Source: a bacterium (GTDB taxonomy: Bacteria; Omnitrophota; Gorgyraeia; Zapsychrales; Zapsychraceae). From it: a stretch of 42,244 bases of DNA. Positions 15,383-23,813 of the stretch are shown here, one piece after another. The notes below the pieces were generated by a model. The model saw only the letters and a program-made list of their open reading frames with translations, did no database searches and was not told the DNA's origin. The stretch is from assembly GCA_030429765.1 (NCBI GenBank), contig JAUIER010000025.1, positions 1-42,244 of the forward strand, given 5' to 3'. How positions within the stretch are numbered: position 1 is the first letter of the stretch; every line of letters begins with the position of its first letter. The position numbers and the translations under genes are program-made.

Positions 15383-16713
15383 GATTGTGTCCTTTCCTTC
15401 GAATTGATCGATTGAGATCCCCCCGATTTAAAGAATGTCTTGAGCGCGTGCGAGAGCTGCCGGAGATGTTTGCGTGTATGCAGTGTGCTGACAAAAAAGG
15501 CCTCTAGGTCCGCCGGCGGAAAATAGATGCCGTTGTCAAGCAGGTGATGGAACAGCCGGGCGTATTGTTCATGTCCCTGGGCGTCCTGGGCGTCGGCATA
15601 GTTTCGGACCGGTTCACGCCGGAAACGTAGGCTCATCATCGAGAAGTAATGCGACATATGCGCGTCGATACCGTTGGAATCAAAAAAGCCGTTGATGTCG
15701 TCGATAAACGCATCGCAGCGTGTGTTGAGTTTGGTGTACATGTCATCGTTCAAGGCCCGAAGCGCCGCGTAGCCGCTGGCCATGACGACAGGATTTCCGG
15801 AAAATGTCCCGGCCTGGTACACTCCTCCCATCGGCGCCAAACAGGCCATGATATCCGCCCGTCCGCCGTACGCGCCGATCGGAAACCCGCCGCCAATAAT
15901 CTTGCCCAGACATGTCATGTCGGGAATGATGCCGTAGTCGGCCTGAACCCCGCCGAATGACGGACGGAATCCGGTCATGATCTCGTCAAAGATCAGCACG
16001 ATTCCATGATCGTGGGTGAGTTTGCGTAACGCGGTCAAAAATTCCGAGGTGGCCGGGATGACGCCCATATTGCCGGCCACCGGCTCGATGATCACCGCCG
16101 CGATGTTGTCTTTGTGCTGAGCGATGGTTTGTTCCAGCGTTTGAATGTCATTATACGGCAAACTCAAGGTGTTTTTGACATGTTCCTGCGGAATTCCGTC
16201 ACTCGATGATTGCTGCAGCGCCGCGACCCCTGATCCGGCCTGGGTCAATAGATCATCCACATGGCCGTGATAACAGCCGTCAAACTTGATAACCATCGGA
16301 CGTTTGGTGAATCCGCGCGCCAGACGCAGCGCGCTCATGGTGGCCTCGGTTCCCGAGTTGACAAAACGGATGCGTTCGATCGACGGGACTTTGTCCACAA
16401 TCAGCTGCGCGATCTTGACCTCATGCCGGGTGGTGGCGCCGAAGCTGACGCCGCGCTCCACGGTCTTCTTGGCGGCCAGGGTGACATTGCGGTGCGCGTG
16501 TCCGAGGATCGATGCCCCCCACGACAGGCAATAGTCGGTGTACTCATTGTTGTCCTGATCAACGAGTTGTGTGCGGTTGGCGGATTTCATGACCAGCGGA
16601 TTGCCCCCCACGCCTTTAAAGCAGCGCACCGGGCTATTGACCCCTCCCACCATCAGTTCACGGGCCTGTTCAAAAATCTGTTCGGAATTTTTTCGTATCT
16701 GTTGTTTAACCAT
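15379..16713 (-). CDS. hemL: Glutamate-1-semialdehyde 2,1-aminomutase
   Basis: The product is 444 residues, close to the usual 425-430. It converts glutamate-1-semialdehyde to 5-aminolevulinate in the C5 pathway. The PLP-binding lysine is Lys271 in C-L-G-K-I-I-G-G-G, and F-D-E-I (242-245) supplies the pyridine-N aspartate. The N-terminus has G-G-V-N-S-P-V-R, and S-G-T-E-A-T (120-125) is conserved. Its ATG overlaps the end of the HemC-CobA-HemD gene by 8 bases. The C-terminus overlaps the DUF3568 gene by ATGA. The C-terminal tail after L-K-T-F-F is slightly longer than usual. Confidence 0.95.
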   Translation of the reverse strand: MVKQQIRKNSEQIFEQARELMVGGVNSPVRCFKGVGGNPLVMKSANRTQLVDQDNNEYTDYCLSWGASILGHAHRNVTLAAKKTVERGVSFGATTRHEVKIAQLIVDKVPSIERIRFVNSGTEATMSALRLARGFTKRPMVIKFDGCYHGHVDDLLTQAGSGVAALQQSSSDGIPQEHVKNTLSLPYNDIQTLEQTIAQHKDNIAAVIIEPVAGNMGVIPATSEFLTALRKLTHDHGIVLIFDEIMTGFRPSFGGVQADYGIIPDMTCLGKIIGGGFPIGAYGGRADIMACLAPMGGVYQAGTFSGNPVVMASGYAALRALNDDMYTKLNTRCDAFIDDINGFFDSNGIDAHMSHYFSMMSLRFRREPVRNYADAQDAQGHEQYARLFHHLLDNGIYFPPADLEAFFVSTLHTRKHLRQLSHALKTFFKSGGSQSINSKERTQS

Positions 16714-18742
16714 GGATGATCACTTGACTTTTGTATCCCGCTTCGGTGAGGGCTTTTTGCGTGACCGGCCCCTTGCAGAGAATGTCCCACTGCGGCGGAA
16801 TGGATTGATAGTTATGAAGAAAATTTTTGACCGTCGACGGGCTGGTGAAGACGATCTGATCAATGTGCTCCTTGGGCAATTCCTTGACCGGGGGGCATTC
16901 ATTTTTATAAACGATCATCTCATCAACGGCGCAATTGAGCTTGGCCAGCTGTTCTTTGAGAAACGGATTCGGCAGATTGGAGCGTGGAAACAGCACGCGC
17001 TTGCCGTCGAGTTCATATTCGGTGCTGAGTAATGCGTAGACGCCTTCACTTGTTTCGGTCTGCGCGATGTGACGCGGTGTCAGTCCAAAGCGCATTAGCG
17101 CGTCGGCGGTGTCTTTGCCGATGACCACAATATCTTTTTGCTGTAATTGGGCGTAGGCCTCGGGATGTTGCTGTATTGGTCCGGCAAAATGCTCAACGGC
17201 GAAACGGCTGGTCAGCAGGATGATGTCGTATTTGTTCATTAAGGCGGCGCTGGATTCTACCGGAAACGACACGCCGCTGATCCGGATCATCGGCCAATGG
17301 ATCACCCGCCCCAGCGGTTGATACTTGGCCGGATTGGTCCCCGTGTAGAGCAATGTAGGTTTGGGTTGAGGACCGGGCCGGTAAAATTTAACGGTGTCCC
17401 CGACGATGATCAGCGCCGGCGGGGATAATTTATCCAGGTCGGGATGCTTGAGGATCGTTCCGACGGTGGCCGTAATCGCCCGCTCATTGACCCGTGTGCC
17501 GTTGGAGACAATCGCCATGGGCGTGGTCGGTGTGCGTCCGCTTTGCAGCAGCGCCTCAACAATGTGACTGAGCTTGGACAGTCCCATAAAAAACACGACG
17601 GTGTCCGTGTCCGGGATGCGAATGGATTTGGGTTGTGTGCCTTCCAGTTCCTCGGCCTGATGCGCGCTGACAAACGCTACTGATGAGGCGTAATGACGCG
17701 CGGTTAGCGGGATACCCATTTGGGATGAGATCGCCGTGGCCGAGCTCACGCCCGCGATGACGTCGACATGAAAGTGATAATTGCGCAGATATTCGATCTC
17801 ATCTCCGCCGCGACCGAAGACCAGGGGATCACCGCCTTTGAGGCGCACCACGTACTTGCCTTCCATCGCCTTGTGCCGGATCAGCCGTGACAATTCACTT
17901 TGTCGCATGGCGTGATCGCCTTTGCGTTTGCCCACATAGATTTTTTCGGCCTGCGGCGCGTGTTCCAGAATGGATTTATGGACGAGATAGTCGTACAGCA
18001 CGCAATCGGCTTTGTGCAGGGCCTTGACGCCCTTGAGTGTGATCAGATCCGGATCGCCCGGTCCGGCCCCGACAAGGGTGACGGATCCGTATGTCGTTCG
18101 GATATCGATCGGTTCAAAAAGTTTCCGCAGATGTTCATCCTGCGTACGTCCGACAACGGCGAGTTGACCTTGCAAAGGCGTGGATTCCCACGGCAGGATC
18201 TCACGGATGTGTTGTTCCAGTCCCAGCCGTTTGAGCGCGACGGTTGCAATGACCACACCGTCAACAGTGCCGGCCTCGACCTGCCGGATGCGGTCTTCAA
18301 TGGTCCCGCGGATGCTCACGGTTTGGACCCGGGGATTTAACTCTTTAATTTGCTGTTGGCGCAGCGGACTGCTGGTCCCCACCAGATGTTCTTCGGTCAT
18401 CAGCGACAGGCTGTGCTTGCCGACAAAGGCCTCGGTCTCGTCGAGACTCTTGGTCAGGGCAAAAATGGATAGGCCCGGTGCGAGGGTCCGCGGCAGGTCC
18501 TTGGCGCTGTGGATGGTGATGTCGACCTCACCGTTCAGCAGGGCCTGGTCTAATGTGTCGGTAAAAAAATCATCGCCGGCATTGGCGGTCAGTGGGGTGA
18601 CCTGATCTTTGTCGCCGCGCGACTGATAGGTTTTAAGCGTGTACGGGCATTCGATGTTGTGCCGGGCCAGCAGCGCTTCAATCTCTTTGACTTGTAGGGT
18701 GGCCAGACGCGATGATCTGGATCCGAATAGGATTGTCTTCAT
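16706..18742 (-). CDS. HemC-CobA-HemD trifunctional fusion with shortened HemC
   Basis: The 678-residue product contains three tetrapyrrole enzymes in order. Residues 1-215 are porphobilinogen deaminase-like, with G-S-R-S-S-R-L-A, I-H-S-A-K-D-L-P (catalytic Asp82), G-T-S-S-P-L-R and R-G-T-I-E-D-R. Residues 219-455 are a uroporphyrinogen III C-methyltransferase, with V-G-A-G-P-G-D-P-D, V-R-L-K-G-G-D-P-L-V-F-G-R-G-G and A-G-V-S-S-A-T-A-I. Residues 460-678 are a uroporphyrinogen III synthase-like domain. The HemC part stops after P-L-Q-G-Q-L-A-V-V-G-R. It lacks the third domain and the cysteine that holds the dipyrromethane cofactor; Cys32 is its only cysteine. Together the parts would lead to precorrin-2 for sirohaem, cobalamin or alternative haem routes. 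Confidence 0.9.
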   Translation of the reverse strand: MKTILFGSRSSRLATLQVKEIEALLARHNIECPYTLKTYQSRGDKDQVTPLTANAGDDFFTDTLDQALLNGEVDITIHSAKDLPRTLAPGLSIFALTKSLDETEAFVGKHSLSLMTEEHLVGTSSPLRQQQIKELNPRVQTVSIRGTIEDRIRQVEAGTVDGVVIATVALKRLGLEQHIREILPWESTPLQGQLAVVGRTQDEHLRKLFEPIDIRTTYGSVTLVGAGPGDPDLITLKGVKALHKADCVLYDYLVHKSILEHAPQAEKIYVGKRKGDHAMRQSELSRLIRHKAMEGKYVVRLKGGDPLVFGRGGDEIEYLRNYHFHVDVIAGVSSATAISSQMGIPLTARHYASSVAFVSAHQAEELEGTQPKSIRIPDTDTVVFFMGLSKLSHIVEALLQSGRTPTTPMAIVSNGTRVNERAITATVGTILKHPDLDKLSPPALIIVGDTVKFYRPGPQPKPTLLYTGTNPAKYQPLGRVIHWPMIRISGVSFPVESSAALMNKYDIILLTSRFAVEHFAGPIQQHPEAYAQLQQKDIVVIGKDTADALMRFGLTPRHIAQTETSEGVYALLSTEYELDGKRVLFPRSNLPNPFLKEQLAKLNCAVDEMIVYKNECPPVKELPKEHIDQIVFTSPSTVKNFLHNYQSIPPQWDILCKGPVTQKALTEAGYKSQVIIHG

Positions 18743-18780
18743 AGATCAGTGTGTTTGATATTGGGTATTGAGCCGGACCC

Positions 18781-19230
18781 TTAGGGACCTTCATCTTTGG
18801 GAATCAGCCGGAGCATGTCCCCGACAGGAATGTGTTTCATGTATGTGCGGGCCGAGCGCTTGAGAAAGACGCGCAACTGATCGTCGTGTTCCTGCATCCA
18901 GTACACCTCCCAGCGCTGTTCACCGTGCCGGTTGAGTTCTTCGACCAGGATGTCGTCGTCATCGGCCTTGACGCGGATGACCTTGTATTCCCAGTCGCCC
19001 ATGCGTTTGATGTCGTCTTTGACCCACTCGGCACTTTTCTCGCTGGTCTGTTTAGACTGATTGAGCCACTTCTGTGCCTCACGGATGAGCTGGTCCTGCC
19101 ACTGCAGTTCCTTGACGTCTTCCGCGGTTTCGGTCGTGGATTGAGTTGACGAGTCCTCCTGGGCCGCAACCACGGTCGCGCCGGCTGCCCCGATGAGTAA
19201 AAATAATATGATAATGTGAATTCGTTTCAT
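18781..19230 (-). CDS. Exported DUF4177-like protein
   Basis: The product is 149 residues with a signal peptide (hydrophobic residues 7-22, cleavage near V-V-A-A-Q). After an acidic helical linker, residues about 75-125 read W-E-Y-K-V-I-R-V ... V-E-E-L-N-R-H-G-E-Q-R-W-E-V, the pattern of DUF4177. The tail has Y-M-K-H-I-P-V-G-D. Function is unknown. It appears to be the first gene of the tetrapyrrole operon, 38 bases before the fusion gene, and has its own promoter. Confidence 0.7.
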   Translation of the reverse strand: MKRIHIIILFLLIGAAGATVVAAQEDSSTQSTTETAEDVKELQWQDQLIREAQKWLNQSKQTSEKSAEWVKDDIKRMGDWEYKVIRVKADDDDILVEELNRHGEQRWEVYWMQEHDDQLRVFLKRSARTYMKHIPVGDMLRLIPKDEGP

Positions 19231-19270
19231 TTTTGGTGACGGATGAGTCCTAAATTTTCAATCTCGGCGC

Positions 19271-19299
19271 ATTATATCACCGCCTCCCCGAATTGACTA
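19271..19299 (-). promoter_or_regulatory. Probable sigma70-type promoter for the DUF4177/hem operon
   Basis: The -10 is TATAAT (19271-19276) and the -35 is TAGTCA (19294-19299, four of six matches) with a 17-base spacer. The leader to the start codon is about 35 bases. The promoter lies just downstream of the 151-bp inverted-repeat element, which might have separated miaB from this operon. Confidence 0.5.
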
Positions 19300-19303
19300 G
19301 AAT

Positions 19304-19454
19304 AAAAAATTGGTGTCAGAACTCCCCATCCCTTACGCATACAACAAGTTAAGCTATAATTCACCTTATCCTCCTGAGGCGGATACGCTTAGATGGAATT
19401 AATTGATAAGTTGCTGCAAGGTAGGGTTTTGCGGAGTTCTGACACCAATTATTT
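19304..19454. mobile_element. Short non-autonomous relative of the RAYT element, 151 bp
   Basis: Both ends carry the same sequence as the RAYT element (tip plus TTGGTGTCAGAACTCC), at 19304-19327 and inverted at 19432-19454. Subterminal motifs (CAACAAGTTAA on the left, ATAAGTTGCTG on the right) also form an inverted pair and resemble the interior of the long element's right end. There is no coding frame inside. It was probably mobilised by the RAYT enzyme in trans. The miaB stop TAA lies within its right tip. Confidence 0.8.
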
Positions 19455-20789
19455 AATCGCGCCGCGCAGGACGTTTGGCGAGGCGTCTTCGATATGGACA
19501 TGCACGATATCGCCGACCTCAAGGCCGGTCTCGCCCTGTTTGCGGATGATCACGGTCTTATTGCTGTCGGCCTTTCCGAAATAAGCATCTTTAGTCTTGC
19601 TCGCCTCCAGCGATTCGATGATCACCGCTTCAATCCGGCCGATGTGTTCCTGATTTTTCTTGAGGGAAATGTCTTTCTGGAGCTCATTGAGCTCAACAAT
19701 GCGTTCGGTTTTGATCGCGTCCGGGATATCATCCTTCATTTTGCGTGAGGCGATGGTCTGTTTGCGCTCGGAATATTTGAAGATAAACGCCGAATCAAAT
19801 TCGACCTGCTTCATCACCTCATAGGTGTCACGATGCTCGTCATCGGTCTCTGAACAGAACCCAACAATCACATCCGTCGAGAACGAGATATTGGGGATCT
19901 TGTGACGGATCTTATCTACAAGTTTAAGAAATTCATCCTGTGTGTAGGTTCGATTCATCAATTCCAGAATACGGTCATTACCAGATTGTAACGGCAGATG
20001 AATTTGCTTGCAGATATTGGGATACTCGGCCATCACATCGAGAAATTTATCGGGAAAGTCTTTGGGATGCGGTGAAGTAAACCGCACACGCTCGATGCCC
20101 TTGACTTGAGCGACAGCCGCCATCAAGTCGGCGAAGTCATGCTCTTCGTGTTTATAAGAATTGACATTTTGTCCGAGCAGGGTGATCTGTTTGAACCCGT
20201 CATCAGCCAGGCGGCGGGCCTCATCGACAACATTTTCCAGCGATCGGCTGCGCTCACGACCGCGCGTGTAAGGAACCACGCAAAACGTACAGAAATTGTT
20301 ACACCCGCGCATCACCGCGATCCACGCGTTGATCCCGTCCTCCCGTCGGGGATAGATATCCGAGTAGGTCTCAAATTCAGAAAGCGTCAGATCAAATCCC
20401 TTGGCCCCTTCGCCGAAGGATTCACTGATCAATTGCGGCAGGCGTTTGTAGCTGTCGGGCCCGGCGATAAAATCGATATCCAGATTGCGGTTCTCCAGCA
20501 GTTCCGTCCGCAGATTCGTCGCCATGCATCCCAGGATCCCGAACTTAACCGGATCGTCCTTGACCGCGATATTGTGCTTTTGCGATCGGCGGTACTTGAT
20601 ATCATGAATACGTCCATAGATCTTGCGGTGCGCGTGCTCCCGGATCGCGCAGGTGTTCAGCATCACCACATCCGCCTCCAGCTCATCCTTGGTAAACCCA
20701 TACCGAGCCTCCGCCAAAATCGCCTTGACCAATTCGGTATCATATTCGTTCATTTGACAGCCATACGTTTCAACAAACACTTTACGCAT
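19449..20789 (-). CDS. miaB: tRNA-2-methylthio-N6-dimethylallyladenosine synthase
   Basis: The product is 446 residues, the standard length. It adds a methylthio group to i6A37 of tRNAs. The N-terminal UPF0004 domain has Cys11, Cys47 and Cys88 for one 4Fe-4S cluster. The radical SAM cluster is C-N-N-F-C-T-F-C (Cys163, Cys167, Cys170). A TRAM domain closes the protein. The ribosome binding site GGAGGT is 6 bases before the ATG. The last codons and the TAA are made from the A-rich tip of the 151-bp element, so the natural C-terminus may have been altered by a few residues. A strong hairpin lies in the upstream region. Confidence 0.95.
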   Translation of the reverse strand: MRKVFVETYGCQMNEYDTELVKAILAEARYGFTKDELEADVVMLNTCAIREHAHRKIYGRIHDIKYRRSQKHNIAVKDDPVKFGILGCMATNLRTELLENRNLDIDFIAGPDSYKRLPQLISESFGEGAKGFDLTLSEFETYSDIYPRREDGINAWIAVMRGCNNFCTFCVVPYTRGRERSRSLENVVDEARRLADDGFKQITLLGQNVNSYKHEEHDFADLMAAVAQVKGIERVRFTSPHPKDFPDKFLDVMAEYPNICKQIHLPLQSGNDRILELMNRTYTQDEFLKLVDKIRHKIPNISFSTDVIVGFCSETDDEHRDTYEVMKQVEFDSAFIFKYSERKQTIASRKMKDDIPDAIKTERIVELNELQKDISLKKNQEHIGRIEAVIIESLEASKTKDAYFGKADSNKTVIIRKQGETGLEVGDIVHVHIEDASPNVLRGAIK

Positions 20790-20824
20790 TTTTTACCTCC
20801 GAGGTGTTTGGTGAAACGTAATGA

Positions 20825-20851
20825 GGTGTCGCCACGTTTCTTGGCGACACC
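20825..20851 (-). promoter_or_regulatory. Perfect hairpin upstream of miaB
   Basis: GGTGTCGCCA and TGGCGACACC form a perfect 10-bp stem with a 7-base loop. It lies 36-62 bases before the miaB start. No T-run follows directly, so it is not a clear terminator; it could be a leader structure, an operator or a remnant of a REP-like repeat. Confidence 0.5.
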
Positions 20852-20902
20852 GATCCAATTCTATTTTTATGACTGATATATTCATAATACTGAGTAACCT
20901 TT

Positions 20903-20934
20903 GCCCTGTCCCTTTTCAGGGACTGTCCCCTTCG
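20903..20934 (+). repeat. REP-like palindromic repeat, copy 1
   Basis: The copy begins GCCCTGTCCC and ends GGGACTGTCCCCTTCG. It is closely similar in the same orientation to 23599-23633 and in the opposite orientation to 41083-41116. The internal GTCCC/GGGAC pair can fold as a short hairpin. Confidence 0.7.
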
Positions 20935-21077
20935 ACCGTTCGATCGATATAGTTATAAGCATAATTTGGGGCAATTATACTTAGTTTTACAGCTTTTTAA
21001 GGACAGCGTTTTTGGCAGGATCGGGACTTATCCCCTGACAGGGTTTTTAATTATAGTTTTGTATTTTTTTCAGATAT

Positions 21078-22097
21078 CTACAATTCAATTTTGATTTTAC
21101 TAGCAATTTTATTTGCGAGCTCATGGAAATCATTCTTTGCATCAAGAACTGCATTAGCATGGCTGCCAATGGCGCCGTCCGCAGATGTTAGTCTGAATAT
21201 AGGTTTTCGGTTTTCCTGAGCCATTGGGATCAAGCTACGATAATGCCGCACAGTTGCAAGACAATAAGGATCATCTTTTTGTTTCATGGTCGTGTTTGTG
21301 GTCTCGTTGAGAACAGCTTCTCGGTAAACAGCTGGAATGCGATTGACCCATTTTTCATAAGCTTTAACTGGTCGGTCAAGCCGCACACTATGCTGTTGGC
21401 AAAGATAGCCAATGACTTCCATCTTTCCTTTTGGAAACTGAATTACTGGATAATTATTTGCCTCCTGATTTTCGGTCCAGTTGTCCAGTCTTTTTTGCCA
21501 TAAACTTTTCCAGCTTCTCAAGGTCGGACCCAAGTTCTTCAAACCTTGAAGCGAAAATAAATCGGCACCAAGTGGAATGATAACATAGTCAGTTGCAATC
21601 AATACAGATCGGTTTATGGCGCCCAGATTAGGTCCAATATCAACCAGTATGATATCTGCTTGTACATTTTCGGCTGCTTTTTGCATAATCTGCCAAAAAG
21701 AACTTAGAATGCGCATCGGGCGATAAAGATTGTTATCTGCCATACTATTTGGCCATTCACTTGAGAGTGTATCTTCGTAGCTTGATAAATTAACGTCTCC
21801 TGGTAGCAGAAATAGATCAGTTCCAACATTCTGTAGTTTTGGTTCAGCGATATCGCCCACTCCCGTGAGTGGTTTAACACACTGATAAATAGTTGACCCT
21901 TCAGCCTGTTCTTCCCAAATTTTTTCAATACTGTCTTCATCTAAAAAGGCTGCGGTCAAATTGGCTTGAGGGTCAAGATCTGCAATGACTACTCTCTTGC
22001 GAAGGCCTGCGTACATCCATGCGAGATGGTATATCAATGAAGTTTTTCCGACTCCGCCTTTATTATTGAAAAATGTCAATACTGGCTTTTGTGTCAT
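21078..22097 (-). CDS. ParA/Soj-family ATPase
   Basis: The product is 339 residues. The deviant Walker A motif is N-K-G-G-V-G-K-T-S (residues 12-20), followed by A-D-L-D-P-Q-A-N-L-T as Walker A-prime and D-I-I-L-V-D-I-G-P-N as Walker B. The C-terminal half is longer and not typical of chromosomal Soj. These ATPases usually dimerise on DNA or membranes to position cargo. There is no ParB partner; the partner is the AlbA_2/ATPase protein, whose stop overlaps this ATG as ATGA. The gene is AT-rich against its surroundings and sits between two direct repeats, which suggests transfer. A defence or plasmid-like maintenance role is possible. Confidence 0.85.
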   Translation of the reverse strand: MTQKPVLTFFNNKGGVGKTSLIYHLAWMYAGLRKRVVIADLDPQANLTAAFLDEDSIEKIWEEQAEGSTIYQCVKPLTGVGDIAEPKLQNVGTDLFLLPGDVNLSSYEDTLSSEWPNSMADNNLYRPMRILSSFWQIMQKAAENVQADIILVDIGPNLGAINRSVLIATDYVIIPLGADLFSLQGLKNLGPTLRSWKSLWQKRLDNWTENQEANNYPVIQFPKGKMEVIGYLCQQHSVRLDRPVKAYEKWVNRIPAVYREAVLNETTNTTMKQKDDPYCLATVRHYRSLIPMAQENRKPIFRLTSADGAIGSHANAVLDAKNDFHELANKIASKIKIEL

Positions 22098-23302
22098 ATT
22101 TTTTTCCTCAATATACAGACAACTGAATTTGCGTTGGTTTCAAACTCTATATCAGGATTACCATTTCTGGACATCTCTTTTCTTGCTGTAGCTATACCAC
22201 GCCCAAATGCTTGTATAAAACCGAAAGTTTTCAGAACATCTCCTACATTCGGATTGCGGTAGTCTGTAATCCCAGGTTGACCAAAATTCTCAATGGTAAC
22301 ATTTCCATAGGGGCCGCCGGGGCTGTTGATCTCAATTCGATCATTGAACCAATATACGCGAACTGGCGCGTTGGTGCTCTCATAAGTACGATGCAGGACG
22401 GCATTATACAAAATTTGCTGAATGGCAGCTGGAGGATAAGGCATTTGTATTTGATGTGTCGGTGAGGAAATAATATCAACCCCTGTGCGGTTATGAGATT
22501 TCAGTTTTTCCTCAGCACGACGAAGCATTTCAACAAGAGCCCCACCAATATTTTCTTCATCAGTAACTGGATCAGCAAGTTCGGTCCCATCAATTCGCAA
22601 GAATTGTATATGGGCGCCCGGCAAAAAATCCTGAGGCGTTTTACCAATGGCTAATAATCCGAGTACCGTTGGAGTGGAGTCTTCGGGGGAAAGGACCATT
22701 TTGCATGACGCGAGGCGTTCTTCATAAGATCGGTTATTTGCTTCTAGAACATCCTGAGCGAAAGCGGAAGGAAGAAATTCATTCTCAAAGATCGTTTTAG
22801 AAAGATTTTTTATATCTGCTGAAGGCACGGGGAATATATCAAAAGGAATGTTTTTATAGCGTCGTTTCTCATTAAGTATGCGTTCTTCTTGTTCATTGGC
22901 TATAGAACGCCGCGGTCCCGTACGCACCCAGATTCTTCCTTTAAATTTTACAGGCGGCATGTCGGAAGGCATAATTGTAATGACTGCCATTTCGGCGCCT
23001 TTTAATGTGCGTTTTTCAACGGAAAGAGCGGGCAAAGGTAAGATGTTACCATCAGTTTTCATGTCCGCAAGAGAACACAAAAGTTGATCAGTTATCGGAA
23101 TTTTCGATGGCTCACCATTGTCTTTCGCGCCAATAAATAGAATGCCTGGCTCATTGTGGTTTGGTAAATCATTAGAAAACGCACAGACGGCCTGACGTGC
23201 GAGGGTAGGGACATCACCGTTGAATGATTGCTTGCGTTCAACTCGATCAGACTCTACGTCAGATAATAACGCTAGAAGTTCCTTATCCAAATATTTTTTC
23301 AT
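22094..23302 (-). CDS. AlbA_2 DNA-binding / HATPase_c_4 protein
   Basis: The start is taken as ATG 23302 with AAGG 7 bases upstream, giving 402 residues. Residues about 10-130 form a Schlafen AlbA_2 domain (E-R-K-Q-S-F, then G-I-L-F-I-G-A-K-D-N-G and I-W-V-R-T-G-P-R-R). The C-terminal third has I-L-Y-N-A-V-L-H-R-T-Y, R-I-E-I-N-S-P-G-G and A-F-G-R-G-I-A, the pattern of the RecG-like/HATPase_c_4 fold. Such proteins act as regulators or as parts of defence islands. It is the first gene of a two-gene unit with the ParA-type ATPase. AT-rich composition suggests acquisition. Confidence 0.85.
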   Translation of the reverse strand: MKKYLDKELLALLSDVESDRVERKQSFNGDVPTLARQAVCAFSNDLPNHNEPGILFIGAKDNGEPSKIPITDQLLCSLADMKTDGNILPLPALSVEKRTLKGAEMAVITIMPSDMPPVKFKGRIWVRTGPRRSIANEQEERILNEKRRYKNIPFDIFPVPSADIKNLSKTIFENEFLPSAFAQDVLEANNRSYEERLASCKMVLSPEDSTPTVLGLLAIGKTPQDFLPGAHIQFLRIDGTELADPVTDEENIGGALVEMLRRAEEKLKSHNRTGVDIISSPTHQIQMPYPPAAIQQILYNAVLHRTYESTNAPVRVYWFNDRIEINSPGGPYGNVTIENFGQPGITDYRNPNVGDVLKTFGFIQAFGRGIATARKEMSRNGNPDIEFETNANSVVCILRKKI

Positions 23303-23813
23303 AATCAAACCTTACACGCTTATAGGGCAGTTAGAGACCAACAAATAAATTTAATATAAGATGCTATTTTAAATATCGCTTTACTACAGTATCAAAATTG
23401 GAGGACATAGATATAAAGCCTTAGTTATCCGAAAATTTACGTTTTTCATAGTATATCATCCTCATTACGATGATGTCTAAAATTCATAGGACAATATTTT
23501 TAGTAATTTTATGGGCACCACTTCTAATTGCCAATATATTACCCAGTTCACTAAATATCCGGCAATCGTAAGCATGGTCGTCCTTTTTCGCAACCATCGC
23601 CCTGTCCCTATTCAGGGACTGTCCCCTTTCGGGTGGGGATGCCCAATATTGCGAGAATTATACCTCTCCCAGAGGGGAAAAGCAAGGTGGGGGTTTGGGT
23701 TGGTTATGGCTGTGTTGGTTGCAGGTGTGTCGAAGTTATCAATAGGTCAATGGGGTGGCTGCTATGGCTATATTCGGATAAGAAGTTACTCTGTGGGCTG
23801 TTCCACAGTCTTC
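23303..23813. other. Intergenic stretch with REP-like repeat
   Basis: This 511-base stretch contains no convincing gene on either strand. The part next to the AlbA_2 gene is very AT-rich. It holds the repeat copy at 23599-23633. The plus-strand frames at 23511-23954 lack a ribosome binding site and run into the doc gene on the opposite strand. Confidence 0.55.
23599..23633 (+). repeat. REP-like palindromic repeat, copy 2
   Basis: This copy has the same orientation as 20903-20934 with only small changes (CTATTCAGGG in place of CTTTTCAGGG) and extends into CTTTCGGG. The two copies bracket the AlbA_2/ParA module, starting 2,696 bases apart. Confidence 0.7.

Noticed and set aside
20903-23633. 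Repeat copies read as phage attachment sites
   Set aside because: No integrase or tRNA is present, and the third inverted copy at 41083 argues for a dispersed REP-type repeat; mobility of the enclosed module remains open.
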